Assembly: GCF_017874595.1 (NCBI RefSeq)
Contig: NZ_JAGILA010000002.1
Location: 1 to 64,000, forward strand
Direction: 5' to 3'
Source: Sinorhizobium kostiense
GTDB lineage: Bacteria; Pseudomonadota; Alphaproteobacteria; Rhizobiales; Rhizobiaceae
Length of the DNA stretch: 64,000 bases
Part shown: positions 42,233 to 50,322 of the stretch, one piece after another
How the letters are laid out: every line of letters starts with the position of its first letter
Position numbering within the stretch: position 1 is the first letter of the stretch
The notes under the pieces: generated by a model
What the model was told of the DNA's origin: nothing
Seen by the model: only the letters and a program-made list of their open reading frames with translations
Database searches by the model: none
Position numbers and translations under genes: made by a program

Positions 42233-43768
42233 TCAGTGCAACGAGCGTATCGTCGGACCGAACGCCGCATCGGGATGCCGGCAAGGCACTATCCAGAGCC
42301 GCGTCGCAGGGTGGGTTCGTGCCCAAACGTCTATTGATAGGTCAGGCAGGTTCGCGACAATTACCAGCAAGCCCGGACGCCCCAGCGCTGCGCGGAGCGC
42401 GGCAAGGCGGACACGGTCGGCATCCGATAGATCCGCGGCCCCTTCGGCAATTCGGCGGTCCAAACCGCCGAGACCTTCAAGGACAGGTCCAAGGTTCTGT
42501 ACGACCAGCCTCTTGCGAATGGTCTCATCGGAGGGACGGTCCAACACGCCGAGCGTCAATGCACGCCGTATGCTTCCACGCAAAACCGCTGGCCTTGGAC
42601 CAATGACGGCGACGTTGCGACGCAGACTTCCCAAAGTCAGCCGGCCGATCGGCTGTCCTCCAAGCGCAACTCCATCCACAGGCGCAGCGTCGTGGCCGGA
42701 CAAGATGGGCACGATTGAAGATGCTGTTTCGGGGAGATGCCCGTCTTCGCCCGGCTTCAATGTCAATGGGGTTATGTCAGGAAGCGAGAGAGAAAGCGAC
42801 AGAGGGCCCCTCCCTAGTCGAAGGTCCCGGAAGGAATCGGCACGCAGAGGACGAGCGAATGCCGCTGCCAGCTTGGCATGTGCGGCGCGGAAGGCGGCAA
42901 AGTGGTTCACGACTCCCATTGCCTGGCGCAAGGGATACAGCGAGAGACCAAGAGCTGCCAACGCTGCTGCAATTGTTCCCGAGGCCAACCCGGCGCGCGA
43001 TCCATAGATGAGGATCACGGCAGCGGCGATTCCGACTAGCGCCTCCGGCAGGCCGTGCAGCAATTCGGCCAAAGCGACTCGTTCGAGGGCCACGCGGCGC
43101 AAGGCGGCACTACGCTTCCTGATGAGGCGCAACTCGCGTGCGCGGCGCCCCAGCGCAGCCAGTTGCGGGGCGAGCGGCAGCCTTTCCGCCATGTCGGCCG
43201 CCAACTGCGCTCTGCGCGCCCGCAACAGCCTGTGCGATGCCGTTAGACTTTTGGCTCCAGCCAAAAGTGCCACAAGTGCCGCGGCGGTCATTACCAAGCC
43301 GGTCCACCCGAAAGGGGCTGCCAAGCAGAACAACACGCCGATGGCGGCAGGCAATAGTGCGGCCGCTTGCACAAGCCGTGGCAAACCAAGACCCGGCCAA
43401 TTCTTCAACGCAGCCAGGTCGCCGATAAACCGCATCGCCATGTGGCCAGCCCGTCGCTTCTTCAGTTCCGAAGCGGCGGTTCGACTGGTATGGTCGAACA
43501 GAGCCAGCCGCACGTCACGGGCATAGTCCTGACCGAAATCTTCAGCGAGCGTTCTGAACAAGGGGCGTATTACGGCCATCGCCAACCCTGCGCCCGCTAG
43601 CGCACAGAGCACGAAGGGTGGAATCTTCCCCGTCTCGTCGAGCCAGGAGAAGGCCGCCCTTGTCGCGAAGGCGGTGGCGGCCAATGACACAGCCTGAGCG
43701 AGCGCCGCTCCGATCAGACCTGCGAACAATATCCGCCGTCGCCCCGAGAAGAGTAGCGGCGCGTTCAT
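42233..43768 (-). CDS. ABC exporter-like protein with degenerate ATPase domain
   Basis: 511 residues with an ABC type-1 exporter membrane domain of about six helices (residues 12-290) and a C-terminal part that still aligns along an ABC ATPase but has lost its motifs. The Walker A place (about 339-352) reads PGEDGHLPETASSI with no GKST. The Q-loop region survives as VAVIGPRPAVLRGSI (386-400). The signature reads LSDADR (447-452) instead of LSGGQ. The Walker B place reads LLVIVANLP (467-475) with no Asp-Glu. ATP hydrolysis by this chain is therefore unlikely. The frame is intact. It overlaps the upstream P-loop gene by four bases, so it is kept as part of an operon. Confidence 0.8.
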   Translation of the reverse strand: MNAPLLFSGRRRILFAGLIGAALAQAVSLAATAFATRAAFSWLDETGKIPPFVLCALAGAGLAMAVIRPLFRTLAEDFGQDYARDVRLALFDHTSRTAASELKKRRAGHMAMRFIGDLAALKNWPGLGLPRLVQAAALLPAAIGVLFCLAAPFGWTGLVMTAAALVALLAGAKSLTASHRLLRARRAQLAADMAERLPLAPQLAALGRRARELRLIRKRSAALRRVALERVALAELLHGLPEALVGIAAAVILIYGSRAGLASGTIAAALAALGLSLYPLRQAMGVVNHFAAFRAAHAKLAAAFARPLRADSFRDLRLGRGPLSLSLSLPDITPLTLKPGEDGHLPETASSIVPILSGHDAAPVDGVALGGQPIGRLTLGSLRRNVAVIGPRPAVLRGSIRRALTLGVLDRPSDETIRKRLVVQNLGPVLEGLGGLDRRIAEGAADLSDADRVRLAALRAALGRPGLLVIVANLPDLSIDVWARTHPATRLWIVPCRHPDAAFGPTIRSLH

Positions 43769-44811
43769 GCCGCACTCGCAACCCGTTGCGCGCCGACCTG
43801 CACCGCAAAACGGTTCGCTTCCGCCGGATCCAGAAGCTGTGACCGATTGATGACAGGAACGCCCGTGGCGGCAAGCGCCTCGGCAGAAGCCATCGGTGAG
43901 CAAGACAGAAGGCCCGTCAATGCCAATGGGTGAACCCCCTGACGGGCCAACTCCGCCACACCGCCGGCCGCCGCCACGGCATCCCCACAGGCAAAGATGA
44001 CACCCGAGGCCCATGTCCGGAACCCCGGATCAGCGATCAAAGCCGCCGTCTCCCGCTGGAAAATGCCATCGGCAATCTCCATTACTGCCAAATCGCATCC
44101 CGCATCTTCGGCGGCGGCCAATACGTCCCTGATACCTAGCGCTACGCGCGCCAACGGCTCGCGATAGGTCGTGACCATTCCTGCATCGGTGAAATCGGCC
44201 ACGAAGGCTGAGCCGGCATCCAGATAGTGGTTAAAGTCGCCAAATGATCCCGTTCCCGTGCCTTTTAAAGTCGCCACGCGCCATCCCGCCAGCGTCAGAC
44301 CGTGCGAAAGAGCGACCGTCGCCGTCGTCTTGCCGGAATTCATTGCGGTCCCCAAGACGACGATCACCGGCAGCGAGGGCGTGGCCGTCGCGCGAGGCAG
44401 GGCAAAATTCAACGTATCCAGCACCTGCCCATCGGGAGCAGTAATGCGTCCGAGGGGCTGCACCCGCGTCGGTGGCTTGATCCGATCATTGCGGTGCATC
44501 ATTCGCCCCAAGCATCCACCGCCCGCCAGCATGTCACAGCCCTTGGGATCGATCTCGGCAATCCCCTCGAACTGATCCGGCGCATAGCGCGCACCGCAGG
44601 GCATGACGATTAGATCGCCGGGGTAGAGGGTCGACGGCCGCCCTGATGCGAGCTGCATCCGCCCGTGCTGTCCGATGGAAATCACCTGCCCAAGGATGAA
44701 CTGACCGGGTGCCACCTCGTCCCACCGCTGGTCAAGATCGGACGCAAGGGCACGGGTAGCACGCCGGGTGGAGAAAGCCCATTTAGCACGGGCGAAGAGA
44801 TGCTGGTTCAT
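43765..44811 (-). CDS. P-loop NTPase-like protein, DUF1611-type
   Basis: 348 residues. An N-terminal beta-rich part (residues 25-140, with CDMLAGGGCLGRMMHRND) precedes a P-loop domain with VVLGTAMNSGKTTATVAL (GTAMNSGKTT at 154-163), then DFTDAGMVTTYREP and LAVMEIADGIFQRETAAL. The fold resembles DUF1611 or dethiobiotin-synthetase-like proteins with an intact nucleotide site. Function unknown. It lies between a hydrolase gene (29-nt overlap) and the degenerate ABC gene (4-nt overlap), so a joint function is likely. It may supply the nucleotide-dependent step the ABC protein lacks (inference). Confidence 0.75.
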   Translation of the reverse strand: MNQHLFARAKWAFSTRRATRALASDLDQRWDEVAPGQFILGQVISIGQHGRMQLASGRPSTLYPGDLIVMPCGARYAPDQFEGIAEIDPKGCDMLAGGGCLGRMMHRNDRIKPPTRVQPLGRITAPDGQVLDTLNFALPRATATPSLPVIVVLGTAMNSGKTTATVALSHGLTLAGWRVATLKGTGTGSFGDFNHYLDAGSAFVADFTDAGMVTTYREPLARVALGIRDVLAAAEDAGCDLAVMEIADGIFQRETAALIADPGFRTWASGVIFACGDAVAAAGGVAELARQGVHPLALTGLLSCSPMASAEALAATGVPVINRSQLLDPAEANRFAVQVGAQRVASAA

Positions 44812-45661
44812 TGTCGTCTCCTTTGGTTACTGAAAAACCGCAGACCTGAGCAGCAAGGCCAGCGACGTGGGCGCATTGCGGGAAATCGTGACCGCAGCCG
44901 GGTAGGATCGTGAGGCTCAGGGTCGGAACGATGCCGCGCGCGTGCGCAGCGCTCTTGAAGGCAGCGGCAAATGCATGGGCACGGGCCACGCGATCCCGGC
45001 CTTGCGTTTTATCTATGCGTCGGTCCCGCCGTAGGGCGGGGTCTCGCAGGCGGTCATCTTCGCCTACGTAGATTCGAAGCGGGATTTTCAGGAAGGCTGA
45101 AAGCTGCGCCCGCATCAAACCCGCGATATCCGGTTCGCCCGGGGTAACCCTGTCGGCTTCGGTCCGCAGTCCCATCGGGAAGGGCACGCTATCGTCCGGC
45201 AAGCAATACCAGCCGGCGGCAGCCACGTGGAGCGCCGCCACATGCTGCGGATAGAGCATCGCAAATCGGTGCGCGAGTTGCGCGCCACCTGAAAAGCCGA
45301 ACAGGTCGACTTTCCGGGTATGCGCGAGCCCCACCGCTTGCAATCGGGAGAGAAGGGCCAGCAAAGGCTTGTCTGGCCGCGCGCCGCCGATCCGCTGAAA
45401 CACTGGCCAGTCGCCCGGCGGAAATCGCGGAACGATAAGCACTCGACCCGCGGCGGCGGCCGGCGCCGCAAACGCTGTGGAGAGTGCGTTCGCGGCGCGC
45501 GAAATCCCGTGCAAGGCTAAAAGCGGAGGCACCGAAGCCTGCGGGTTAGCCGGCACAAAAACGTCTGCGCGCAGGCGTCCCTCTGGCAATCGGACCCACA
45601 GACGTGTCGGGGCGGGCTCCTCTCTCCCCGCCAGCACCTCCGGATTGACAATGTTGAGCAT
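44783..45661 (-). CDS. Alpha/beta hydrolase (esterase-like)
   Basis: 292 residues with an intact alpha/beta-hydrolase catalytic set: oxyanion motif LLALHGISRAA (HG at 51-52), nucleophile elbow FGFSGGAQLA (S124), acid in YVGEDDRLRD (about 202), and H258 in ILPGCGHDF. It resembles PHB-depolymerase-like esterases and peptidase S9-like proteins. No signal peptide is seen. It is the first well-supported gene of the three-gene overlap cluster ending with the degenerate ABC protein. The substrate is unknown. Confidence 0.85.
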   Translation of the reverse strand: MLNIVNPEVLAGREEPAPTRLWVRLPEGRLRADVFVPANPQASVPPLLALHGISRAANALSTAFAAPAAAAGRVLIVPRFPPGDWPVFQRIGGARPDKPLLALLSRLQAVGLAHTRKVDLFGFSGGAQLAHRFAMLYPQHVAALHVAAAGWYCLPDDSVPFPMGLRTEADRVTPGEPDIAGLMRAQLSAFLKIPLRIYVGEDDRLRDPALRRDRRIDKTQGRDRVARAHAFAAAFKSAAHARGIVPTLSLTILPGCGHDFPQCAHVAGLAAQVCGFSVTKGDDNEPASLRPC

Positions 45662-45782
45662 TGCAGCCTTCCCGTCCGTTGAAATCGAAAGTAGAACGGG
45701 CGAGGCCGACGGTTATTCCGTGAAAATTGTGATTGCGTTTCTCATCCTGTCGCAGAAGGCACGGGACCGTGTGTGATATCGG

Positions 45783-46016
45783 TCAGTTCGCTTGCTCCCG
45801 TGACTCGGCTATTGCAGCGGACGGCTGCACCTCTGGGCACCGTGGAGGCTGCGTGCCGCCTGGTCCCCCTCCAACGATCATCGTGTAGCTGACGCTGGTC
45901 CCGCAATTCGTGTCGCCAAACAAACAGTGTTCGAGAACTTCGGCCGTAACGCTGCCCGACTGGGCTAATGCCGGCGCGAAGGCGTGCGCGGCAGTTGAAT
46001 GCGGCGATACTGGCAT
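45783..46016 (-). CDS. Possible small peptide gene upstream of the hydrolase cluster
   Basis: 77 codons from an ATG at 46016 (a TTG at 46025 is also in frame). It begins MPVSPHSTAAHAFAPALAQ and ends with a Cys/Gly/Pro-rich part: VLEHCLFGDTNCGTS, then MIVGGGPGGTQPPRCPE. No strong ribosome binding site is visible, and a second frame (45742-46128) overlaps it. Codon third positions are moderately GC-rich. The two-part composition resembles precursor peptides, but this is not a match to a known family. The gene is 121 nt upstream of the hydrolase on the same strand. Confidence 0.4.
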   Translation of the reverse strand: MPVSPHSTAAHAFAPALAQSGSVTAEVLEHCLFGDTNCGTSVSYTMIVGGGPGGTQPPRCPEVQPSAAIAESREQAN

Positions 46017-46205
46017 GGTAAACAAGAACTTCGTTTCTCAGAATGAGACTTTGCACCAGTTTGAGACGCCTGACGTTGATCGATCGACGGATAGCTGCAG
46101 TCACGAGCTGTAATGTTGAGATGCTCAACTGCCACTTGGCAATGACAGTATCTGCCGGACATCACGATCGGGAAAGTTCATTCGAAGACGCGATAGGGCC
46201 GGTAT

Positions 46206-47276
46206 TTGGAAAACTCGAAAGAACATCCGAGCCTATTTGACCGACTGGGCAACTCGGACGGTCTTCAGGTTGCAGTGATCGGCTGCGGAGCATGGGGCAA
46301 GAACCTGGTCCGCTGCTTTGCAGAATTGAACTGCCTTGGCGCTGTAGCCGATCACCACTCTGCAACAGTCGCCGAGATTCTTGCCCTGCATGGCGGCCAA
46401 GCCCTTACCTTTGAACAGATATTGGTCGAGCCCTCGATTCAGGCGGTGGCGATCGCGACGCAACCGTCACGGCACTTCGACCTTGCCAAACGCGCCTTGC
46501 TTTCGGGAAAGCATGTCTTTGTCGAAAAGCCGCTCGCGCTTGAGTTCAGGCAAGCCAAGGAGCTGGCGGCGCTGGCGCGGCGTTCGGGCCTGCGGCTAAT
46601 GATCGGACATATACTTCGCTTTCATCCCGCCTTCGCCCGGCTCCAGACCTTAATCGCGAGCGGTGGCATCGGCCGTCTCCTGCGGCTAGAGGCCAACCGC
46701 AAGAACCTTGGTGCAATCCGTTCCGAGGAGGACGTGCTTTGGTGTCTCGGCCCGCATGACGTCTCCATCATTCTGGCTCTCGTCGGTTCGCAACCGACCG
46801 AGCTTCACGTCGTCGGCGGGTATCATCTGCGGCAGGGGAGAGCCGATACCGTCACTCTACATCTAGCCTTTCCGGCGGGGGAGCGGGCTCAAGTCAACCT
46901 GTCCTGGCTGCACCCAGTCAAGGAACACCGCCTCACGGTAATCGGGTCAGAAGCCATGGTCGTGTTCGACGATGGAGCGCAATGGGATCGCAAACTGCTC
47001 CTATACCCGCACATTGTGAAGGTGGCAGAGAATGCAACGGCGACGATCCGGGCCGAACCTGTTCCTCTCACGATAGAACAACACGAGCCGCTCAAACTCG
47101 AATGCCAGCATTTTATCAACTGCATCGTCCAGGGATCTGAGCCAATCACGAATGGCGAGGAAGGATTGCGCGTGACGCAGGTCCTGGCCGAAGCCAGTGC
47201 CATGATGAAACGGGGCCATGGCCTCCGGACGACTCCTGGACGCGTGAATGCTCGCCACCACCATTTGGATGTCTGA
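46206..47276 (+). CDS. Gfo/Idh/MocA-family sugar oxidoreductase (WlbA-like)
   Basis: 356 residues. The Rossmann motif is QVAVIGCGAWGKNLVRCFAE. HVFVEKPLALEFRQAKELAA contains the conserved EKP. MIGHILRFHPAFARLQTLI is typical of WlbA/WbpB, which oxidise the 3-position of UDP-N-acetylglucosaminuronic acid. An in-frame stop at 46194 and the lack of an early ATG leave a TTG at 46206 (AGGG upstream) as the start. The aminotransferase gene begins 7 nt after its stop. Together they would make a 3-amino sugar for a surface polysaccharide. The exact sugar is inferred. Confidence 0.85.
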   Translation: MENSKEHPSLFDRLGNSDGLQVAVIGCGAWGKNLVRCFAELNCLGAVADHHSATVAEILALHGGQALTFEQILVEPSIQAVAIATQPSRHFDLAKRALLSGKHVFVEKPLALEFRQAKELAALARRSGLRLMIGHILRFHPAFARLQTLIASGGIGRLLRLEANRKNLGAIRSEEDVLWCLGPHDVSIILALVGSQPTELHVVGGYHLRQGRADTVTLHLAFPAGERAQVNLSWLHPVKEHRLTVIGSEAMVVFDDGAQWDRKLLLYPHIVKVAENATATIRAEPVPLTIEQHEPLKLECQHFINCIVQGSEPITNGEEGLRVTQVLAEASAMMKRGHGLRTTPGRVNARHHHLDV

Positions 47277-47283
47277 AGCGAAA

Positions 47284-48435
47284 ATGCCGGAGCAGCTAGC
47301 CTTCAACGATCTCGGCGCGCAGCGCCGCCGCCTCGGGCGGGCAGTCGACGAGGCGATCCGCGGCGTTCTCGATCACGGCATGTATGTCATGGGTCCGGAG
47401 GTTGCGGAACTCGAGCGGGACCTCTCCGAATTCTGCGGTGTCAAGCACGCGATTTCCTGCGGCAACGGAACCGATGCCTTGTCTCTTGTGCTGTTAGCCC
47501 AGAATGTGAAGGCTGGCGACGCGGTGCTCTGTCCGTCCTTCACGTTCGCGGCCACGGCAGAAGCAATAGCCGGGCTTGGCGCGACGCCGGTCTTCGTCGA
47601 TGTCGCCGAGGATAGTTTCAATCTCGATGCGACCAGTCTTGTGTCGTCGATCTCCATGCTCAAGCGCAGCGGTACCAAGCCGGTCGGCATTATCGCGGTC
47701 GATCTCTTCGGCCAGCCGGCCGATTACAACCATATTGAGGAAATCGCGTCCCGGGAGGGCCTGTGGCTGGTCTGTGATGCGGCTCAAGCTTTCGGTGCAA
47801 GTTACAAGGGACGCCCGATTGGTTCGATCGGGCTTGCCACCACGACCAGCTTCTTCCCGGCGAAACCGCTGGGCTGCTACGGCGACGGCGGTGCGGTGTT
47901 CACAAATGACGAGGAGTTGGCGGACACCATCCTTTCGCTCCGCATGCATGGCCGCGGGACTGATAACGGTGACCACGTCCGGATCGGCATGAACAGCCGC
48001 CTCGACACGATACAGGCGGCAGTTCTGATCGAGAAGCTAAAGATATTTCCGGATGAACTCGTGGCTCGCAACCGGATCGCCAAGCGTTACAATGAACAGC
48101 TGGGCGACAGCGCCGTCGTGCCGAGCATCGGAGAGGGGGCGACCTCGGTCTGGGCACAATATACGCTGCGCCTGCCACGATGCGACCGAGGGGCGTTCCA
48201 GGCCTCGCTCGCGGCGGCAGACGTTCCGACGGCCGTCTACTACCGAACACCGATGCATCAACAAGCTGCTTACAGGCACTTTCCCACTGCCCCGAATGGG
48301 CTGCCCGCATCCAACCGGCTCGCCGCCGCGGTGGTAAGCCTGCCAATGCATGCCTATCTGAGCGAGGAGGTGCAGGATCGGATCACGGCCGCCGTGCGGT
48401 CAGCTTTGGCACCGTGCCACCGCCCCAAACGGTGA
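47284..48435 (+). CDS. DegT/DnrJ/EryC1/StrS-family sugar aminotransferase (WlbC-like)
   Basis: 383 residues, a PLP-dependent sugar aminotransferase. Conserved parts are GVKHAISCGNGTDALSLVLL, LCPSFTFAATAEAIAGLGAT, VCDAAQAFGASYKGRPIGS (Asp binding the PLP nitrogen) and TTSFFPAKPLGCYGDGGAVF (PLP lysine in FFPAKPLG). The C-terminal VYYRTPMHQQAAYR is usual for this family. The start at 47284 (MPEQLAFNDLGAQRRRL) was preferred; upstream ATGs at 47248 and 47269 overlap the oxidoreductase. It would aminate the keto-sugar from the preceding enzyme. Confidence 0.9.
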   Translation: MPEQLAFNDLGAQRRRLGRAVDEAIRGVLDHGMYVMGPEVAELERDLSEFCGVKHAISCGNGTDALSLVLLAQNVKAGDAVLCPSFTFAATAEAIAGLGATPVFVDVAEDSFNLDATSLVSSISMLKRSGTKPVGIIAVDLFGQPADYNHIEEIASREGLWLVCDAAQAFGASYKGRPIGSIGLATTTSFFPAKPLGCYGDGGAVFTNDEELADTILSLRMHGRGTDNGDHVRIGMNSRLDTIQAAVLIEKLKIFPDELVARNRIAKRYNEQLGDSAVVPSIGEGATSVWAQYTLRLPRCDRGAFQASLAAADVPTAVYYRTPMHQQAAYRHFPTAPNGLPASNRLAAAVVSLPMHAYLSEEVQDRITAAVRSALAPCHRPKR

Positions 48436-48621
48436 CCTCTTTCGTCTTTCCAAGGATCGGCCATCGCGTCTCCCCGCACAGGCGGGCAGCGCCACGCCGG
48501 GCGCTATTCGCGCTGCAAGGAACGCTGAACTGCGGCTGAATGTCCGGTTCAGCCTGGGTTCGAGGATGGTTCCTTAAAAGAGAGACCGTCAGTGCCACTC
48601 GCCAAATCCAGGAGACGGAAA

Positions 48622-49056
48622 ATGACGAAAAAGTTCCTCATCACCAGTGCCATTGCTACGCTCATTGGCTTTATGACGGTCCCGGCCAAGGCCAATGATG
48701 TCTTCATCGAGCAGTACGGGTTCGCGCACTCTGCGGGCGGCGCCCAGACCGGCTACAAGAACCGGATCGGCATCCACCAGAGGGGCCGATCCAACAATGC
48801 CATTGCCAACCAGAAGGGCTGGCGCAATCTCGTGGCAATAGGCCAGGATGGCTACAACAACGCCGCCGATGTCTACCAGCGCGGCAGGCGGAATAATGCC
48901 GGCGTCGGCCAGTTCGGGTCGAACCACACCTCGATCGTGACCCAGGACGGCCACGGCAACATCGCCGCCGGCGTCCAGGTCGGCAAAGGCTGCAGCGCCG
49001 ATGTGAAGCAGGAGGGCGGCGGCAATGTCGCCGCGTTTGTCCAGGCCTGCCGCTAG
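48622..49056 (+). CDS. Curlin-repeat protein (CsgA/CsgB-like)
   Basis: 144 residues with a signal peptide (MTKKFLITSAIATLIGFMTV, cleaved near AKA-ND at about residue 25). The mature part consists of about five repeats of 22 residues: NRIGIHQRGRSNNAIANQKG, NLVAIGQDGYNNAADVYQRG, NNAGVGQFGSNHTSIVTQDG, NIAAGVQVGKGCSADVKQEG and a partial NVAAFVQACR. The Asn/Gln/Gly ladder with 22-residue spacing is that of curlin amyloid subunits. Two cysteines near the C terminus are unusual. AGGAG lies before the ATG. A CsgH-like gene follows after 107 nt. Confidence 0.88.
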   Translation: MTKKFLITSAIATLIGFMTVPAKANDVFIEQYGFAHSAGGAQTGYKNRIGIHQRGRSNNAIANQKGWRNLVAIGQDGYNNAADVYQRGRRNNAGVGQFGSNHTSIVTQDGHGNIAAGVQVGKGCSADVKQEGGGNVAAFVQACR

Positions 49057-49163
49057 CACGAGCACTCCCACAGCGCCTAGCACCGCGGACGCGCAAAGGG
49101 TGAATCCAGGGGGCCGAGGGAGACTGATCCAGCGGCCCTCACCGGCAATCACGGAGAAGAGAG

Positions 49164-49565
49164 ATGTTCAGAAAGGGTACGCGTTTCCCCGCAGGAACGG
49201 TGCTGCTGCTTTTCGGCCTCGGCGCGGCCGGCATCGCGATCGGCGCAGGCCAGGCCGGTACGGCGGCCGGGCCGGTCCGCTGCGAAATCCGCGCCGACTT
49301 GACCAACGGCACGACAAGCCTGGAAGGCGTGGTTCATGCCGACAAGGCGGTCAGTGGCTCCTATCGATTGCGCGTCAACAGCTCCGGCGCATCCGGGCGT
49401 TCCAACATAGACCAGGGCGGCGACTTCACCGCAGGCCCCGGAAACCCCGCGAGGCTCGGCTCGGTCACGCTGGACACCCGAGGCGCGCGCCTCGATGCTA
49501 GCCTGACGATCACCGTGAACGGGAAGACGATCGAGTGTGCCGACCAAATCGACGGCGCGATCTGA
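49164..49565 (+). CDS. csgH: CsgH-like curli assembly inhibitor/chaperone
   Basis: 133 residues with an N-terminal hydrophobic export signal (FPAGTVLLLFGLGAAGIAIG) and a compact beta-sandwich-like domain. CEIRADLTNGTTSLEGVVHA at the start, GSYRLRVNSSGASGRSNIDQ in the middle and ARLDASLTITVNGKTIECAD at the end, with two cysteines, match the alphaproteobacterial CsgH family, which binds curli subunits in the periplasm and blocks premature amyloid formation. Position directly after a curlin-repeat gene supports the call. No csgG, csgE or csgF lies in this window. Confidence 0.8.
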   Translation: MFRKGTRFPAGTVLLLFGLGAAGIAIGAGQAGTAAGPVRCEIRADLTNGTTSLEGVVHADKAVSGSYRLRVNSSGASGRSNIDQGGDFTAGPGNPARLGSVTLDTRGARLDASLTITVNGKTIECADQIDGAI

Positions 49566-49688
49566 AACGCTCGCGTGCACGTTATGCTGAATTCAGCTGT
49601 TATAGTCTTGTCCTGAGGCCGTGGACCACCCATTGCGGTGCCGGCCTGTCTGCAATGCTTCGGCTGGTTGTTGGCGGAGGGGAAAACG

Positions 49689-50273
49689 GTGCCTTGGCTC
49701 GTGATTGGTGTGATAGTTTTTCTCGGGGTGCATTCGATCCGCATCGTAGCGCCTGGCTTCCGCGACCGGACAATCGCCGCACGCGGCGAACGGGCGTGGA
49801 AGGCTATCTATTCGCTCGCCTCAATTGCGGGCTTCGTACTTGTCATCTGGGGCTATGGCCAGGCTCGCCAGACCGCCCCTGTTGTTTACACCGGTACGCC
49901 GGCACTCGCCGGCGTCGCGATGCTTCTGATGATCCCCGCCAGCATTCTTCTGGTCGCGGCGCTGCTGCCGGCCGGGCGCATCAAGGTCGCCGTCAAGCAC
50001 CCGACGCTGACGGCAGTGAAGACCTGGGCTGTCGCGCACCTGCTCGTCAATGGCGATCTGGCTTCGATCGTCCTCTTCGGTGGTTTCCTCCTCTGGGCGG
50101 TCGCGGACCGCATTTCGGAAAGTCGCCGGCTTGAGGCCGGGCTCGCGAAGAACCCGGTGCTCGTGTCCGGCCGGTCCGACGTGATCGCGGTAATCGTCGG
50201 ACTGGTCATTTATGGCCTCTTCGTGTGGAAGCTGCATGAGTGGCTGTTCGGCGTCGCGCCAATCATTGAGTGA
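49689..50273 (+). CDS. NnrU-family membrane protein
   Basis: 194 residues with five or six TM helices. VIGVIVFLGVHSIRIVAPGF at the start, AWKAIYSLASIAGFVLVIWG, and VAHLLVNGDLASIVLFGGFL are typical of NnrU, a protein first linked to nitrite/nitric-oxide respiration and related to the NnrU/MapC isomerase-like membrane family. I place the start at a GTG at 49689 with GGAGGGG upstream; the ORF from 49638 has a leader without family character. No denitrification genes are nearby, so the role here is unknown. Confidence 0.85.
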   Translation: MPWLVIGVIVFLGVHSIRIVAPGFRDRTIAARGERAWKAIYSLASIAGFVLVIWGYGQARQTAPVVYTGTPALAGVAMLLMIPASILLVAALLPAGRIKVAVKHPTLTAVKTWAVAHLLVNGDLASIVLFGGFLLWAVADRISESRRLEAGLAKNPVLVSGRSDVIAVIVGLVIYGLFVWKLHEWLFGVAPIIE

Positions 50274-50322
50274 GCCGAACTGGAGCAGTATGGCGTCAGG
50301 TCGGGGGATGCCGTCCTCCTCC

